From Flavobacterium sp. 9AF (lineage in GTDB: Bacteria; Bacteroidota; Bacteroidia; Flavobacteriales; Flavobacteriaceae): a DNA stretch of 64,000 bases. Below are positions 50,879-59,994 of this stretch, piece by piece (positions within the stretch are counted from its first letter, which is position 1; each line of letters begins with the position of its first letter). Where the stretch lies: contig NZ_LR733556.1 in the NCBI RefSeq assembly GCF_902506265.1, forward strand, positions 482,714 through 546,713, read 5' to 3'. A program made the translations under genes and the position numbers. The notes under the pieces were generated by a model that did no database searches, was not told where the DNA came from, and was given only the letters and a program-made list of their open reading frames with translations.

Positions 50879-52232
50879 CGTTAAATGGTAAAATCCACGT
50901 TTTGTGTTGAAATGATTCATATTCTTTAGCTAAATCTATTTTGGGATCAATATATTCTTTACTTAGTCTTCCGTTTAAAGCCACATAACTATCTACTGTT
51001 ACTTTAGGATCATTAAAGCCAGTTTTTTCATAATAATCATGCAAGAAATGTGCATATTCTAAAATAAAATCGGGTTGAAAAGCCATTTGTTTCTCTTGAA
51101 AGGAAGTTAAAAATCTACTATTATCTATGGCTATTCTTTTATTTGTTTTTGAATCAGTTATATAAAATTGAGTATAACCTGCCTTTTCCATTAACATCAC
51201 TCTCCAAGAAAATCGAAACCCTTCTTCTGTCCAAAACAATTCATCTGGATATAACCAATAGCGGAAGGGAAAAACCAATTGAAATACCATAAATAATGCT
51301 AGAAAATACATTTTTAAATTATATTTAGTTGGCTTTATTATTTCATTAATGGTATTTGGTGTTTCAAAAACCATTCTTTTACTTTTCAAAGTAGCAAAGA
51401 TAAGATGCATTATTCTTTTATGAAACCCAGCACTAAAGAAAATCAGCGTGCTAATTATCATTACATAAGGAAAAACTCCAATAGGAAATAAAACTTTCGT
51501 TAGTATATGAAAAATAACCACAAAAACAAAGGCCAAATTCCTCGTTTTTTTGTTCCAAAGTAAAAAAGGTATCATCAAATCATATAATGCACCAAACCAA
51601 CTAAAAGCATATTGTACCCATTCCTTATGAAACCAATTTCCAATGATTGGCGTATTCGATTGATTGGGTAACCAAATTTTTAAAGGCATGGCTTCTAATA
51701 GCCAATCGGAATTGAGTTTTGCTAAACCAGCATAGAAATAGACTATAGCCAGCATTAATTTCAATATATCTATATTCCAAGTGGGAATTTGAAGTTTTTT
51801 TATTTTATCATTTAGATAAGCATCTACTGAATAATTGGCATTAGCAGGTAAAAAAATAAGAATAAAACTAACTATTGAAATAAAGTAATAATGGTTTAGG
51901 TAGGTTGTTTTGTCCATTAATTCTATATAGGTAAAACTCAAAAAGAAAACCACTATAGCTAATTTATAACGATACCCAATAGCTACAAATAGTGCTGCTA
52001 AACCACAAATAAAAAATAAAATATACGTAAAATTGCCTAAAGGTTTTACCCATTCAAAACCATAATAAGTAAAATGAAACTTAGGTTGAATATATAATTT
52101 CTCTACCCAATTATAACTAACAAATCGAATAATACTGAAAAGCATCATTAAACCAAACGCTAGCCTAAAAAAAGCTAGCGTTACAGTATCTGATTTTTTA
52201 TTTATATACGTTTTTATCAATTTATGAAACAA
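50859..52232 (-). CDS. HTTM-domain membrane protein (vitamin K-dependent carboxylase-like)
   Basis: 457 residues from a TTG start directly after the upstream stop; the next Met is at residue 29. Eight or more membrane helices, with the HTTM family pattern LAFFRLAFGLMMLFSII, LNHYYFISIVSFILIFLPAN, PTWNIDILKLMLAIVYFYAGLAKLNSDWL, and a soluble C-terminal part with PDELFWTEEGFRFSWRVML. Bacterial HTTM proteins are linked to imelysin and TonB receptor genes; their reaction is unknown. Third gene of the four-gene operon. Confidence 0.88.
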   Translation of the reverse strand: MFHKLIKTYINKKSDTVTLAFFRLAFGLMMLFSIIRFVSYNWVEKLYIQPKFHFTYYGFEWVKPLGNFTYILFFICGLAALFVAIGYRYKLAIVVFFLSFTYIELMDKTTYLNHYYFISIVSFILIFLPANANYSVDAYLNDKIKKLQIPTWNIDILKLMLAIVYFYAGLAKLNSDWLLEAMPLKIWLPNQSNTPIIGNWFHKEWVQYAFSWFGALYDLMIPFLLWNKKTRNLAFVFVVIFHILTKVLFPIGVFPYVMIISTLIFFSAGFHKRIMHLIFATLKSKRMVFETPNTINEIIKPTKYNLKMYFLALFMVFQLVFPFRYWLYPDELFWTEEGFRFSWRVMLMEKAGYTQFYITDSKTNKRIAIDNSRFLTSFQEKQMAFQPDFILEYAHFLHDYYEKTGFNDPKVTVDSYVALNGRLSKEYIDPKIDLAKEYESFQHKTWILPFNDVIKGF

Positions 52233-53351
52233 TTAATCACCGTCATTATCTACATAATCTACTGTAATATGTAATGCCTGCATCATATCTAATTTTAAGT
52301 ACACAATATTTTGACGCAAAGCATCATACAATTCAAACATTTTTACATTATCAGTATTAATTTGATTAGAATAGCTATTATCTAAAGTACTGTTCATATT
52401 TAAAATACTTACAAATTGATTATTAATAACAGTACTAAGATTTTGATTATCTCTAACTGTTCCTAAAAAATTTAAATAAGATTTCAAACTCGCCCCTTCA
52501 ATATTTGTATTAAAATGTTTACCATTAAAAAAATCCTGAGATGCTTTGATAGATTCCTCTAATAACAATTTTGAAACATCATTCTTAAAATAAGCTTCTA
52601 CAATTTCAGGATATTTATTTCCATCATTCACAAATGCCCCACTTGGATAGCCTACTTTTCCTAAACGTAAATCTTTTTCATAGTATTTTATAAAACTGTT
52701 AACCATTTTATTAGTACTACTACTTACTGAATTTCCATTACTACTGATAAAAGCATTTTTATAAGTCCCATTCCAATCTGTTACCACTGCATCAATATTC
52801 GATTTTAATTGGTTCACTAAATCAGTTAAATATTGTTTGTATTTGCTAGCATCTACGTGATTCACATAAAAATCTATAATTTCACTATCTGTAGTTGCTA
52901 AACCATTTAACATATAATCCAAAGCGGGTAAGCCTTGTTTGTCATATTGTGATAACAAAGCAAAATTATATGTTCCTGATGCAATATTAGCTTGAATTCC
53001 TGTTTGATTTGTAGGATATATATTTGTAGCACTATTAAAATTTATGCTTTCTGCTTTACCTATTGAAAACATGCCTACATACTGAAATGCCTTATAAGTT
53101 TCTAACCAAGCAGCTCTAAGTTCATCTAAATTGCTTTGATTAGGGCTAGTAGTAAAAGAAGTAGTTTTAGTATATAAAACATCTACTTTTGCTTGATAGT
53201 TTTCATATCTTGGAATAATAATATTATCAGCCCAATTCGTTAATAATTCAGTTCTATTGAAACTATCATTACTAGTTTCCTCACTTGTATTGTCACTAGA
53301 ACAAGCTATAATAAAAATTATAATTCCAAGAAGTAAAAGTATCTTTTTCAT
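52233..53351 (-). CDS. Imelysin family lipoprotein, second copy
   Basis: 372 residues. Lipoprotein signal (IFIIAC, Cys17). Imelysin domain with GLPALDYMLNG (near 148) in place of GxHxxE, so the metal-binding site differs from the 46428 protein; AWLETYKAFQYVGMFSIG and KQYLTDLVNQLKSNIDAVVTDW are shared blocks. Stop and HTTM start touch (no gap). Second gene of the operon. Confidence 0.87.
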   Translation of the reverse strand: MKKILLLLGIIIFIIACSSDNTSEETSNDSFNRTELLTNWADNIIIPRYENYQAKVDVLYTKTTSFTTSPNQSNLDELRAAWLETYKAFQYVGMFSIGKAESINFNSATNIYPTNQTGIQANIASGTYNFALLSQYDKQGLPALDYMLNGLATTDSEIIDFYVNHVDASKYKQYLTDLVNQLKSNIDAVVTDWNGTYKNAFISSNGNSVSSSTNKMVNSFIKYYEKDLRLGKVGYPSGAFVNDGNKYPEIVEAYFKNDVSKLLLEESIKASQDFFNGKHFNTNIEGASLKSYLNFLGTVRDNQNLSTVINNQFVSILNMNSTLDNSYSNQINTDNVKMFELYDALRQNIVYLKLDMMQALHITVDYVDNDGD

Positions 53352-53364
53352 TTTCTCTATTATT

Positions 53365-54567
53365 TTAGTTAACAGTTTGTGCTTGTTCTACAGTAAAATC
53401 AAATCGAGTGGCTATCGTTGTTGCTAAATCATCTAGTTTAGTATTAAGATAATCTACATCCCATAAACCATTATTCCCTGCAGTTAATTCTGTTAAAATA
53501 GCATTTACTTCATTTTTAGAAAAATAGGGAGCATTCGTAATTGGATTATTTGTATAACGTATTGCCATTATAAAACCATATGCTTCTGATAATGCATGAA
53601 AAGCTTTTGCACCATTATCTGTTATTAATTTACCTTTTCCTTCTTTCAAATAATATACAGCTCTAATAGCTGGCACTAAGGCTAATTTGGCTTTAATTAT
53701 TTTAATTTGTGCATCACGTACTGTGTAATTATTTGCAACAATTGCTGCTCTACCTTTTCTAAAAGCCAGTTCAATATCTTGTTTAACCTTATAAAAATCT
53801 GCATCAGCACTAACCTGATTAATATAACTATCCCAAAATTTTCCACCACCAGCACCATAAACATAACCGTATGCTTCATCCCATAGATGCTCCATTTTAG
53901 TATAATTCTTATTTGATTCTAGTATTTTATTACTATTATTAATTTTATTACTGCCTTCATCTAGAACCGTAGTACTTAAATAATTGTTTACTATTTGATC
54001 CATAAAACAAGCGCCCATCATTCCTTTTAATAAAATTTGCTGTGGTTCCAAACCGTTAGCTGCAAATAATCTTACAGAAGTACCATCTAAGTATTTTCCA
54101 GCTACATTTGCGGAGGCATCACTTCCTTGACTTGCAGTATTCGCATTCGTAAATTGAGTTGCAAAAAAGGCTCTCACTTCAGCTTGTTCTAACGTTGAGC
54201 CACCACCTGCAAAGTTCACAAAATAATCTGTTGAAGCGGCTGTTTTGTCTTTTAGTTGCTTACCCGATGTGTTTAAATCATTTGTTGAAAAAGCATTATT
54301 TTGATTTGCATACATATTATTTAGAACATCAATATCAACCATATTAGCAGCTGCTGCTTGATTTTTTATATAATCACCCATTTCGGTTAACATTAATAAT
54401 CTATTTGATTGGCCACTAAAATCAACAGTCGATTGATCATTTCTAGTAAATTCATATGTTTCTGGAATGGATAAGCTTTCATCTGTTGTAATTTCATCAC
54501 TTGAACAAGATATTAGACTTACCGTTAAGCATAAAATTGAAGTAAAAACTAGACTTTTTGAATACAT
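53365..54567 (-). CDS. DUF4856 lipoprotein
   Basis: 400 residues. Lipoprotein signal (SLISC, Cys near 21). DUF4856 blocks: PETYEFTRNDQSTVDFSGQ, GVAGKYLDGTSVRLFAANGLEPQQ-like stretch (NVAGKYLDGTSVRLFAANG), MEHLWDEAYGYVYGA, and helical C-terminus. The family is helical, related to imelysins, and found with them in Bacteroidota. First gene of the operon. Two 23-base boxes flank its promoter, suggesting metal-responsive control. Confidence 0.88.
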   Translation of the reverse strand: MYSKSLVFTSILCLTVSLISCSSDEITTDESLSIPETYEFTRNDQSTVDFSGQSNRLLMLTEMGDYIKNQAAAANMVDIDVLNNMYANQNNAFSTNDLNTSGKQLKDKTAASTDYFVNFAGGGSTLEQAEVRAFFATQFTNANTASQGSDASANVAGKYLDGTSVRLFAANGLEPQQILLKGMMGACFMDQIVNNYLSTTVLDEGSNKINNSNKILESNKNYTKMEHLWDEAYGYVYGAGGGKFWDSYINQVSADADFYKVKQDIELAFRKGRAAIVANNYTVRDAQIKIIKAKLALVPAIRAVYYLKEGKGKLITDNGAKAFHALSEAYGFIMAIRYTNNPITNAPYFSKNEVNAILTELTAGNNGLWDVDYLNTKLDDLATTIATRFDFTVEQAQTVN

Positions 54568-54570
54568 ATT

Positions 54571-54660
54571 TTATTTAGATTTATTTAAAATAATTTAAAG
54601 CTGCAAAATTAAAAAGTAAAATGGAAAGTTCAAAATTTTATTTAGAATAAATTAAAATAA
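54571..54660 (-). promoter_or_regulatory. Promoter with two flanking 23-bp iron-box-like elements
   Basis: Minus-strand TTTG (plus CAAA 54631-54634), 19-base spacer, TAATTTTG (plus CAAAATTA 54604-54611): identical -7 and spacing to the promoter at 47698. Boxes at 54571-54593 (plus TTATTTAGA-TTTAT-TTAAAATAA) and 54638-54660 (plus TTATTTAGA-ATAAA-TTAAAATAA). The downstream box covers the untranslated leader up to four bases from the ATG. Confidence 0.72.
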
Positions 54661-54665
54661 ATTAT

Positions 54666-55043
54666 TTAGAACAAATCAACAATAAGTTTGACTAGAAAAC
54701 AGAAAACAAAAATGTAACTACTAACTAATCCAGAGAACATAGCAACCCCTAAACCTGTCTTATCTTCTAATGCTTCTGCTAATACTTTAAAGGAAGCCAT
54801 GTTTACAAGGATTAAAATAACAAAATATAACGCAAATGTAATCCAAAGATAAGTAGTATAGAATAACAAAACTCCCAAGACAACGGCACATAACATTGGA
54901 ATATAAAAAGAAAAATTGGCCACAGATTTATTGGGTCCTTTTAGTTTACAGTACATAAAATTTAAAAAAAGTAATAATAAAATTCCTAGAATAATAGGAA
55001 TAGCAACAGTATAACAACCTAAATAATCTAAAAAGTGACTCAT
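54666..55043 (-). CDS. Small membrane protein of unknown function
   Basis: 125 residues, four predicted membrane helices (about 12-32, 44-62, 68-88, 100-122), a GLGVAMFSGLVSSYIF motif near 97. No family recognised. Ten bases downstream of the HMG-CoA lyase gene, so co-transcribed with it. Its stop lies next to the upstream iron-box, so readthrough into the DUF4856 operon could occur. Confidence 0.65.
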   Translation of the reverse strand: MSHFLDYLGCYTVAIPIILGILLLLFLNFMYCKLKGPNKSVANFSFYIPMLCAVVLGVLLFYTTYLWITFALYFVILILVNMASFKVLAEALEDKTGLGVAMFSGLVSSYIFVFCFLVKLIVDLF

Positions 55044-55052
55044 TCCAAACTA

Positions 55053-55916
55053 TTAATGAAAATTATCAAAAATCTTTAGTGACTCATTATAAGCGCTTTC
55101 AAAACTAATAGCGTGACAATTTGTATCTACCTTATTAGCAGTAAAATAAGACAACATTTTTTCGGTAGGCATATTTCCTGTTAAGTCATCTTTTGCCATT
55201 GGACAACCACCAAAACCTTTAATAGCTCCATCAAAGCGAAGACAACCTGCTTTATAAGCAGCATCGATTTTTTCAAACCAAGAATCAGGTGTTGTATGCA
55301 GATGAGCTCCAAACTCAATATGAGGATATTTATGAATTAAATTAGAAAATAGATAATCTATTACTTCGGGTGTTGAACTTCCTACCGTATCGGAAAGAGA
55401 AAGAATTTTTACACCCATAGATGCTAATCTTTCAGTCCATTCCCCTACTATATCTACATTCCAAGGATCTCCATAAGGATTTCCAAAACCCATAGAAATA
55501 TAAGTTACCACTTCTTTTTGGGATTGATCTGCAATTTCTAAAATTTCTTGAAGGGTTACAATTGATTCCGCAATGGTTTTATGTGTATTTCGCATCTGAA
55601 AATTTTCTGATATGGAAAAAGGAAATCCCAAATAATTTATTTCAGGATGCACTGAAGCCAATTCTGCTCCTTTAGTATTTGCAATAATAGCTAACAGTTT
55701 ACTTTGTGTAGCAGACAAATCTAATTGTGCTAAGACTTCAGCAGTATCTTGCATTTGCGGAATTGCTTTTGGAGAAACAAAACTTCCAAAATCTATGGTA
55801 TCAAACCCTACTCGTAAAAGAGCTTGTATGTATTGCACTTTTTTTTCTGTAGGAATAAAAGCTTTGATACCTTGCATGGCATCTCTAGGACATTCTATTA
55901 TTTTGACGTGTTTCAT
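55053..55916 (-). CDS. Hydroxymethylglutaryl-CoA lyase
   Basis: 287 residues. HMGL/aconitase TIM-barrel: ECPRDAMQGIKAFIPTEKK (catalytic Arg and metal Asp, near 8-26), DFGSFVSPKAIPQM, SLSDTVGSSTPE, HLHTTPDSW (metal His pair), and the signature GAIKGFGGCPMAKDDLTGN with catalytic Cys (near 239). Cleaves HMG-CoA to acetoacetate and acetyl-CoA, the last step of leucine catabolism. Single-substrate relatives are hard to separate, but the CPMA signature fits HMG-CoA lyase. Confidence 0.9.
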   Translation of the reverse strand: MKHVKIIECPRDAMQGIKAFIPTEKKVQYIQALLRVGFDTIDFGSFVSPKAIPQMQDTAEVLAQLDLSATQSKLLAIIANTKGAELASVHPEINYLGFPFSISENFQMRNTHKTIAESIVTLQEILEIADQSQKEVVTYISMGFGNPYGDPWNVDIVGEWTERLASMGVKILSLSDTVGSSTPEVIDYLFSNLIHKYPHIEFGAHLHTTPDSWFEKIDAAYKAGCLRFDGAIKGFGGCPMAKDDLTGNMPTEKMLSYFTANKVDTNCHAISFESAYNESLKIFDNFH

Positions 55917-55946
55917 GGGTAGCCAAAGATAGGAAAGAAATCTATT

Positions 55947-56972
55947 TTACGAAATCGTTTTAGCTTTTAAAATTGCTTTATTGATGTCACGTACCAATTT
56001 AGGACCTTCATAAATAAAACCTGTATATAATTGTATTAAACTAGCTCCAGCCTCTAATTTTTCCAATGCATCTTGTACAGAATGTATGCCTCCTACTCCA
56101 ATAATAGGAAAGGAACGGTTACTTTTTTCTGAAAGAAAACGAATGACTTCTGTACTTCTATGGGTTAAAGGTTTTCCAGATAAACCTCCTATTTCCTTTT
56201 TATTTTTAGATTGTAATCCTTCTCTTGCAATAGTTGTATTAGTTGCAATAACACCAGCGATTTTAGTCACATTTACAATTTCAATAATATCTAGCAATTG
56301 TTCATCTGTTAAATCGGGAGCAATTTTTAAAAGGATTGGTTTTGGAGTTTGTTTTTTGAAGTTTGCATTTTGCAACTCTTGCAAAAGAGTTGTCAATGGC
56401 TCTTTATCTTGTAAAGCTCTTAAATTTGGCGTATTTGGTGAACTCACATTCACTACAAAATAATCCACATAAGGAAAAAGCGCATCAAAACTGATTTTAT
56501 AATCCTGAACAGCTTCTTCATTTGGAGTTACTTTATTCTTGCCAATGTTTCCACCTATTAAAACTCCTTTGTTTTTTTTTAGCCTTTCAACAGCATCCAA
56601 AACACCACCGTTATTAAATCCCATACGATTAATAATGGCTTGATCTTCTTTCAAACGGAATAATCTTTTTTTAGGATTTCCTTCTTGACCTTTAGGTGTT
56701 AGCGTTCCAATTTCAATAAAACCAAAACCAAAATTGGATAACTCATTATACAATTTAGCATCTTTATCAAAACCAGCTGCTAATCCAACCGGATTTTTAA
56801 ATTTTAATCCAAAGACTTCTGTTTGTAATTCTTTATTTGAAACAGTGTATAAAAATTTAAAAAGGGGGCCAAAGCCTATTTTATGGAAGAAACGAATACA
56901 TGAAAAGGTAAAGTAATGCACTTTTTCTGGATCAAACAGAAATAGTATCGGTCGAATAAGTAATTTATACAT
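55947..56972 (-). CDS. pyrD: Dihydroorotate dehydrogenase (quinone), class 2
   Basis: 341 residues from the ATG at 56972; an extension to 57047 crosses the promoter and is rejected. N-terminal membrane-binding helical hairpin ([20 protein letters not shown]), FMN sites [47 protein letters not shown] with catalytic Ser (class 2 uses Ser instead of Cys), GVIATNTT, and [15 protein letters not shown]. Oxidises dihydroorotate to orotate with quinone, step four of UMP synthesis, at the inner membrane. Confidence 0.95.
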   Translation of the reverse strand: MYKLLIRPILFLFDPEKVHYFTFSCIRFFHKIGFGPLFKFLYTVSNKELQTEVFGLKFKNPVGLAAGFDKDAKLYNELSNFGFGFIEIGTLTPKGQEGNPKKRLFRLKEDQAIINRMGFNNGGVLDAVERLKKNKGVLIGGNIGKNKVTPNEEAVQDYKISFDALFPYVDYFVVNVSSPNTPNLRALQDKEPLTTLLQELQNANFKKQTPKPILLKIAPDLTDEQLLDIIEIVNVTKIAGVIATNTTIAREGLQSKNKKEIGGLSGKPLTHRSTEVIRFLSEKSNRSFPIIGVGGIHSVQDALEKLEAGASLIQLYTGFIYEGPKLVRDINKAILKAKTIS

Positions 56973-56995
56973 AAAATTGAAGTAGTTGTGTGTTG

Positions 56996-57003
56996 CAAAA
57001 ATA
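56996..57003 (-). promoter_or_regulatory. Promoter -7 element TATTTTTG for pyrD
   Basis: Perfect TAnnTTTG on the minus strand (plus CAAAAATA), 23 bases before the pyrD ATG; supports the start at 56972. Confidence 0.55.
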
Positions 57004-57024
57004 GAGATTCGTTTGCAATAAAAA

Positions 57025-57050
57025 AAGCTCCTTTTCAAGAGCTTCATTTA
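57025..57050 (-). terminator. Terminator of the 57055 gene
   Basis: Minus AAGCTC-TTGAAAAG-GAGCTT followed by TTTTTTT. Confidence 0.75.
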
Positions 57051-57054
57051 TTTT

Positions 57055-57549
57055 TTATTCCATTTTCTGTTTTTCATACAAAATGGTTTCAATAGTTTCA
57101 AAATCGGTAGGCTTGTCTTCGTTATGAAAATATTTCACTAAAATTTGACCCCAAAGATCTGTATTGGAATACTCAGCTATAATCCATCTATGGTTTAACA
57201 CTTTAGCCTTATTGATAATAAAATTTTTTCCATCAATTGGTTCATAAGGGATTAAAGGATTGCCATTTGGTTTTGTATTTAAATCTAAAATATCTTCATT
57301 CACTTTTTGCATTACCTTAAGATAATCAAGATTTTTTGAATAGAAATAATCTTGTGCATCCTGATCTTTTTCAATATCAAAATAGTCATTGTAACCAACT
57401 AAAGAAATAGAATCTCTTGCAATTTTTAATCGTTCTTTGGTTGCATGTACTTCTTTTTCTTTGGCATCTAAAATTTTATTAGAATTTACATATTGAAATA
57501 TATTTAGTAATAATGCAAAAATGAATAGGTATAAAAAAATGTTTTTCAT
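57055..57549 (-). CDS. Membrane-anchored protein of unknown function
   Basis: 164 residues. N-terminal membrane helix or uncleaved signal (3-20), coiled-coil-like charged segment (AKEKEVHATKERLKIARDS, 28-46), then a compact C-terminal domain with FIINKAKVLNHRWIIAEYSNTDLWGQILVKYF in pieces. Conserved in flavobacteria as I recall, unnamed. Terminator downstream; upstream neighbour is the MBL hydrolase. Confidence 0.65.
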   Translation of the reverse strand: MKNIFLYLFIFALLLNIFQYVNSNKILDAKEKEVHATKERLKIARDSISLVGYNDYFDIEKDQDAQDYFYSKNLDYLKVMQKVNEDILDLNTKPNGNPLIPYEPIDGKNFIINKAKVLNHRWIIAEYSNTDLWGQILVKYFHNEDKPTDFETIETILYEKQKME

Positions 57550-57599
57550 AGGTATAAAATATTATCTTAAGGATATTTAAAACGAATTATTTTTTGTTT

Positions 57600-58373
57600 T
57601 TATATTGTAATTTCTAAATTATCATAAGCCAAGAATACATTCTCAGGTAATTTTTTCTGAATTTCTTCATGGAAACCAAAAAGGTGACTAATATGCGTTA
57701 AATATGTTTTATTGGGTTGAACCAAAGATATAAAATCTAAAGCTTCTTCTAAATTAAAATGTGAGTGATGTGGCTCTTCTCTTAAACAATTTATAACCAA
57801 AACCTTACATTTTTTAATTTTATTAATTTCGGCTACAGCAACCGTTTTTACATCGGTTAAATAAACAAATTCTTCCACTTTATAACCAAAAACCTGTAAA
57901 TTTCCATGGTTTGCATTAATAGGTTCTATCCATCTATTTTTAACTTTAAAACCTTCATTTTCTCTTACCTCTATTTGTTCAACAGATGGCGCACCAGGAT
58001 ATTTATTCTCTTTTAAAAAAATATAGTCAAATCTTTTTTCTAAATTTTCAAGTACTCTCTTATGAGCATAAATAGGAATGTTGCCTTGTTTAAAATAAAA
58101 TGGGCGAATATCATCTAGACCAGCTGTATGATCAGCATGTTCATGAGTAAATAATATACCATCAATACGTTCACATTTAGAAGTAAGCATTTGTTGTCTA
58201 AAATCGGGACCACAATCAATTACAATAGAAAAATCTTCAGAATGTACCCAAACCGCAACTCGTAACCGCTTATCTTTTGAATCATTGCTAAGACAAACTG
58301 AATGATTACTTCCAATTACAGGAATTCCTTGAGATGTACCCGTTCCTAAAAAATATACTTTTATATTACTCAT
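57600..58373 (-). CDS. MBL-fold metallohydrolase (PhnP/RNase Z-like)
   Basis: 257 residues from the ATG at 58373 (the codon at 58382 is TTG). GTGTSQGIPVIG at the N-terminus, zinc motif THEHADHTAGLDDIRPF (HxHxDH, near 72-88), VFGYKVEEFVYLTDVKTV, HHSHFNLEEALDF and LTHISHLFGFHEE give the full binuclear site. Close relatives are annotated as PhnP-type cyclic phosphodiesterases or small-molecule hydrolases; the substrate is not known. Divergent from the 58472 gene. Confidence 0.87.
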   Translation of the reverse strand: MSNIKVYFLGTGTSQGIPVIGSNHSVCLSNDSKDKRLRVAVWVHSEDFSIVIDCGPDFRQQMLTSKCERIDGILFTHEHADHTAGLDDIRPFYFKQGNIPIYAHKRVLENLEKRFDYIFLKENKYPGAPSVEQIEVRENEGFKVKNRWIEPINANHGNLQVFGYKVEEFVYLTDVKTVAVAEINKIKKCKVLVINCLREEPHHSHFNLEEALDFISLVQPNKTYLTHISHLFGFHEEIQKKLPENVFLAYDNLEITI

Positions 58374-58419
58374 ATTGTACAAAAATAATAATATTTGCAG
58401 TAGTTTTTATCATTTTAAT

Positions 58420-58427
58420 TAACTTTG
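58420..58427 (+). promoter_or_regulatory. Promoter -7 element TAACTTTG
   Basis: Perfect TAnnTTTG match 44 bases before the ATG at 58472, followed by CATAAT. Confidence 0.5.
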
Positions 58428-58471
58428 CATAATTTAGAAATAAGAACTGCTATACCCTAAAGATAAATTTG

Positions 58472-59944
58472 ATGAAAAGTATTGTGACAGATATAAAAGT
58501 GAGAGGTGATAAAGTTATAGAGCAAATCCCTTCAATTAAAGACAAAGCTTTACGTATTAACTTAAATGAAAGCATTTATGGCACCTTTGCTGAAATAGGT
58601 GCTGGTCAAGAAACTGTGCGTCATTTTTTTAGAGCAGGTGCGTCTTCTGGAACTATCGCTAAAGCAATGTCTGCTTATGATAAAGATTTTAGTGATGCTA
58701 TCTACGGGATTGAAGATGATGGAAGGTATGTAACTGAAAGTCGTTTAAAAAAAATGTTAGCTCATGAAACACAATTAATTGAAGAAAGACTAAAAAGAGA
58801 TAAACATCCTAATAAATTATTCTTTAGTTATGCTAATACTGTAGCCACAATTGATTTTGCAAAGCAATACAAAGGTCATGGTTGGGTGGGCATTAAATTT
58901 CAAGTAGAACCAGATGAAGAATATAATGAAATCATTCTACATATTCGTTTTAAGGAAACTGATGCAAAACTACAACAAGAAACTTTAGGAATTTTAGGGG
59001 TGAATTTAATTTATGGTGCATTTTACAAACATAGTGCACCAAAAAAATTACTTCGCTATTTATATGATCATCTAGACAAGGATCAATTAGAAATAGATAC
59101 TATAAATTTTTCTGGTCCTCGTTTTGCCGATGTTGATAACCGATTAATGAGTTTACAACTGGTAAAAAACGGAATGACAGATGCCGTTATGTTTGGACCT
59201 GATGGGAATAATATATTACCTGCAGCAGTATTATATAAGAAAAACATTTTGGCTTTAAGAGGTAGTTTTAGACCTGTTACCAAAGTAAATATGAACATGT
59301 ATATGAAATCTTATAACATGTTTATAGAAGAGAAAAAAGTTGATGTAGAAAATACTTTTGTTGTTTTTGAAATTACATTGTCCAATTTAAAAGCAGAAGG
59401 AGAAATTGATGAAAGAGATTTCTTAGACCGAGCAGAATTATTATGTTCTTTAGGGCAAACTGTAATGATTTCTAACTTTCAAGAGTATTATAAAGTAGTC
59501 GAATATTTTTCAAATTATACCAAAGCACGTATGGGATTAGCTATGGGAGTAAGTAATTTAGTAGATATATTTGATGAAAAATATTACCGCCATTTATCAG
59601 GAGGAATTTTGGAAGCTTTTGGTAAACTTTTCTACCGTGATTTAAAAGTTTACTTGTATCCAATGAAAGATGATGAGGGCAATCTAATTAATTCTGAAAA
59701 TCTAAAAGTTCATCCGAGAATGAAAGAATTATATAAATTCTTTAAATTTAATGGTAAAGTGGTAGATATAACAGATTTTGAAGAAAAAAACTTAGATATT
59801 TTCTCTAGACAAGTGCTAAAAATGATTGGAAATGGTGAAGAAGGCTGGGAAGACATGCTACCAGAAGGAAATGCCGAATTGATTAAAAAACATCGTTTGT
59901 TTGGATATCAACCCAAAGAATCCTTAAGTCAAACAAGTAAATAG
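58472..59944 (+). CDS. Conserved 490-residue cytoplasmic protein of unknown function
   Basis: 490 residues from the ATG at 58472 (a TTG immediately precedes it). No signal peptide. Well-conserved blocks: INLNESIYGTFAEIGAGQE, FFRAGASSGTIAKAMSAYD, SRLKKMLAHETQLIEERL, GVNLIYGAFY, FSGPRFADVDNRLMSLQL, AVMFGPDGNNILPAAVLY, ALRGSFRPVT, GVSNLVDIFDEKYYRHLSGG. It looks like a nucleotide- or metabolite-binding enzyme. I remember older databases labelling relatives as nicotinate-nucleotide adenylyltransferase, but no HxGH motif is present, so I do not support that. Terminator directly after. Confidence 0.8.
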   Translation: MKSIVTDIKVRGDKVIEQIPSIKDKALRINLNESIYGTFAEIGAGQETVRHFFRAGASSGTIAKAMSAYDKDFSDAIYGIEDDGRYVTESRLKKMLAHETQLIEERLKRDKHPNKLFFSYANTVATIDFAKQYKGHGWVGIKFQVEPDEEYNEIILHIRFKETDAKLQQETLGILGVNLIYGAFYKHSAPKKLLRYLYDHLDKDQLEIDTINFSGPRFADVDNRLMSLQLVKNGMTDAVMFGPDGNNILPAAVLYKKNILALRGSFRPVTKVNMNMYMKSYNMFIEEKKVDVENTFVVFEITLSNLKAEGEIDERDFLDRAELLCSLGQTVMISNFQEYYKVVEYFSNYTKARMGLAMGVSNLVDIFDEKYYRHLSGGILEAFGKLFYRDLKVYLYPMKDDEGNLINSENLKVHPRMKELYKFFKFNGKVVDITDFEEKNLDIFSRQVLKMIGNGEEGWEDMLPEGNAELIKKHRLFGYQPKESLSQTSK

Positions 59945-59953
59945 TTATATATT

Positions 59954-59990
59954 AAGAAAAGCTGTCAAAAAATGACAGCTTTTCTTATAT
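59954..59990. terminator. Bidirectional terminator
   Basis: AAGAAAAGCTGTCA (59954-59967), loop AAAAA, TGACAGCTTTTCTT (59973-59986); 14-pair stem between convergent genes. Confidence 0.88.
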
Positions 59991-59994
59991 TATT

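Noticed and set aside
58472..59944. Nicotinate-nucleotide adenylyltransferase
   Set aside because: No HxGH or ISSTxxR motif and size is more than twice the family length.
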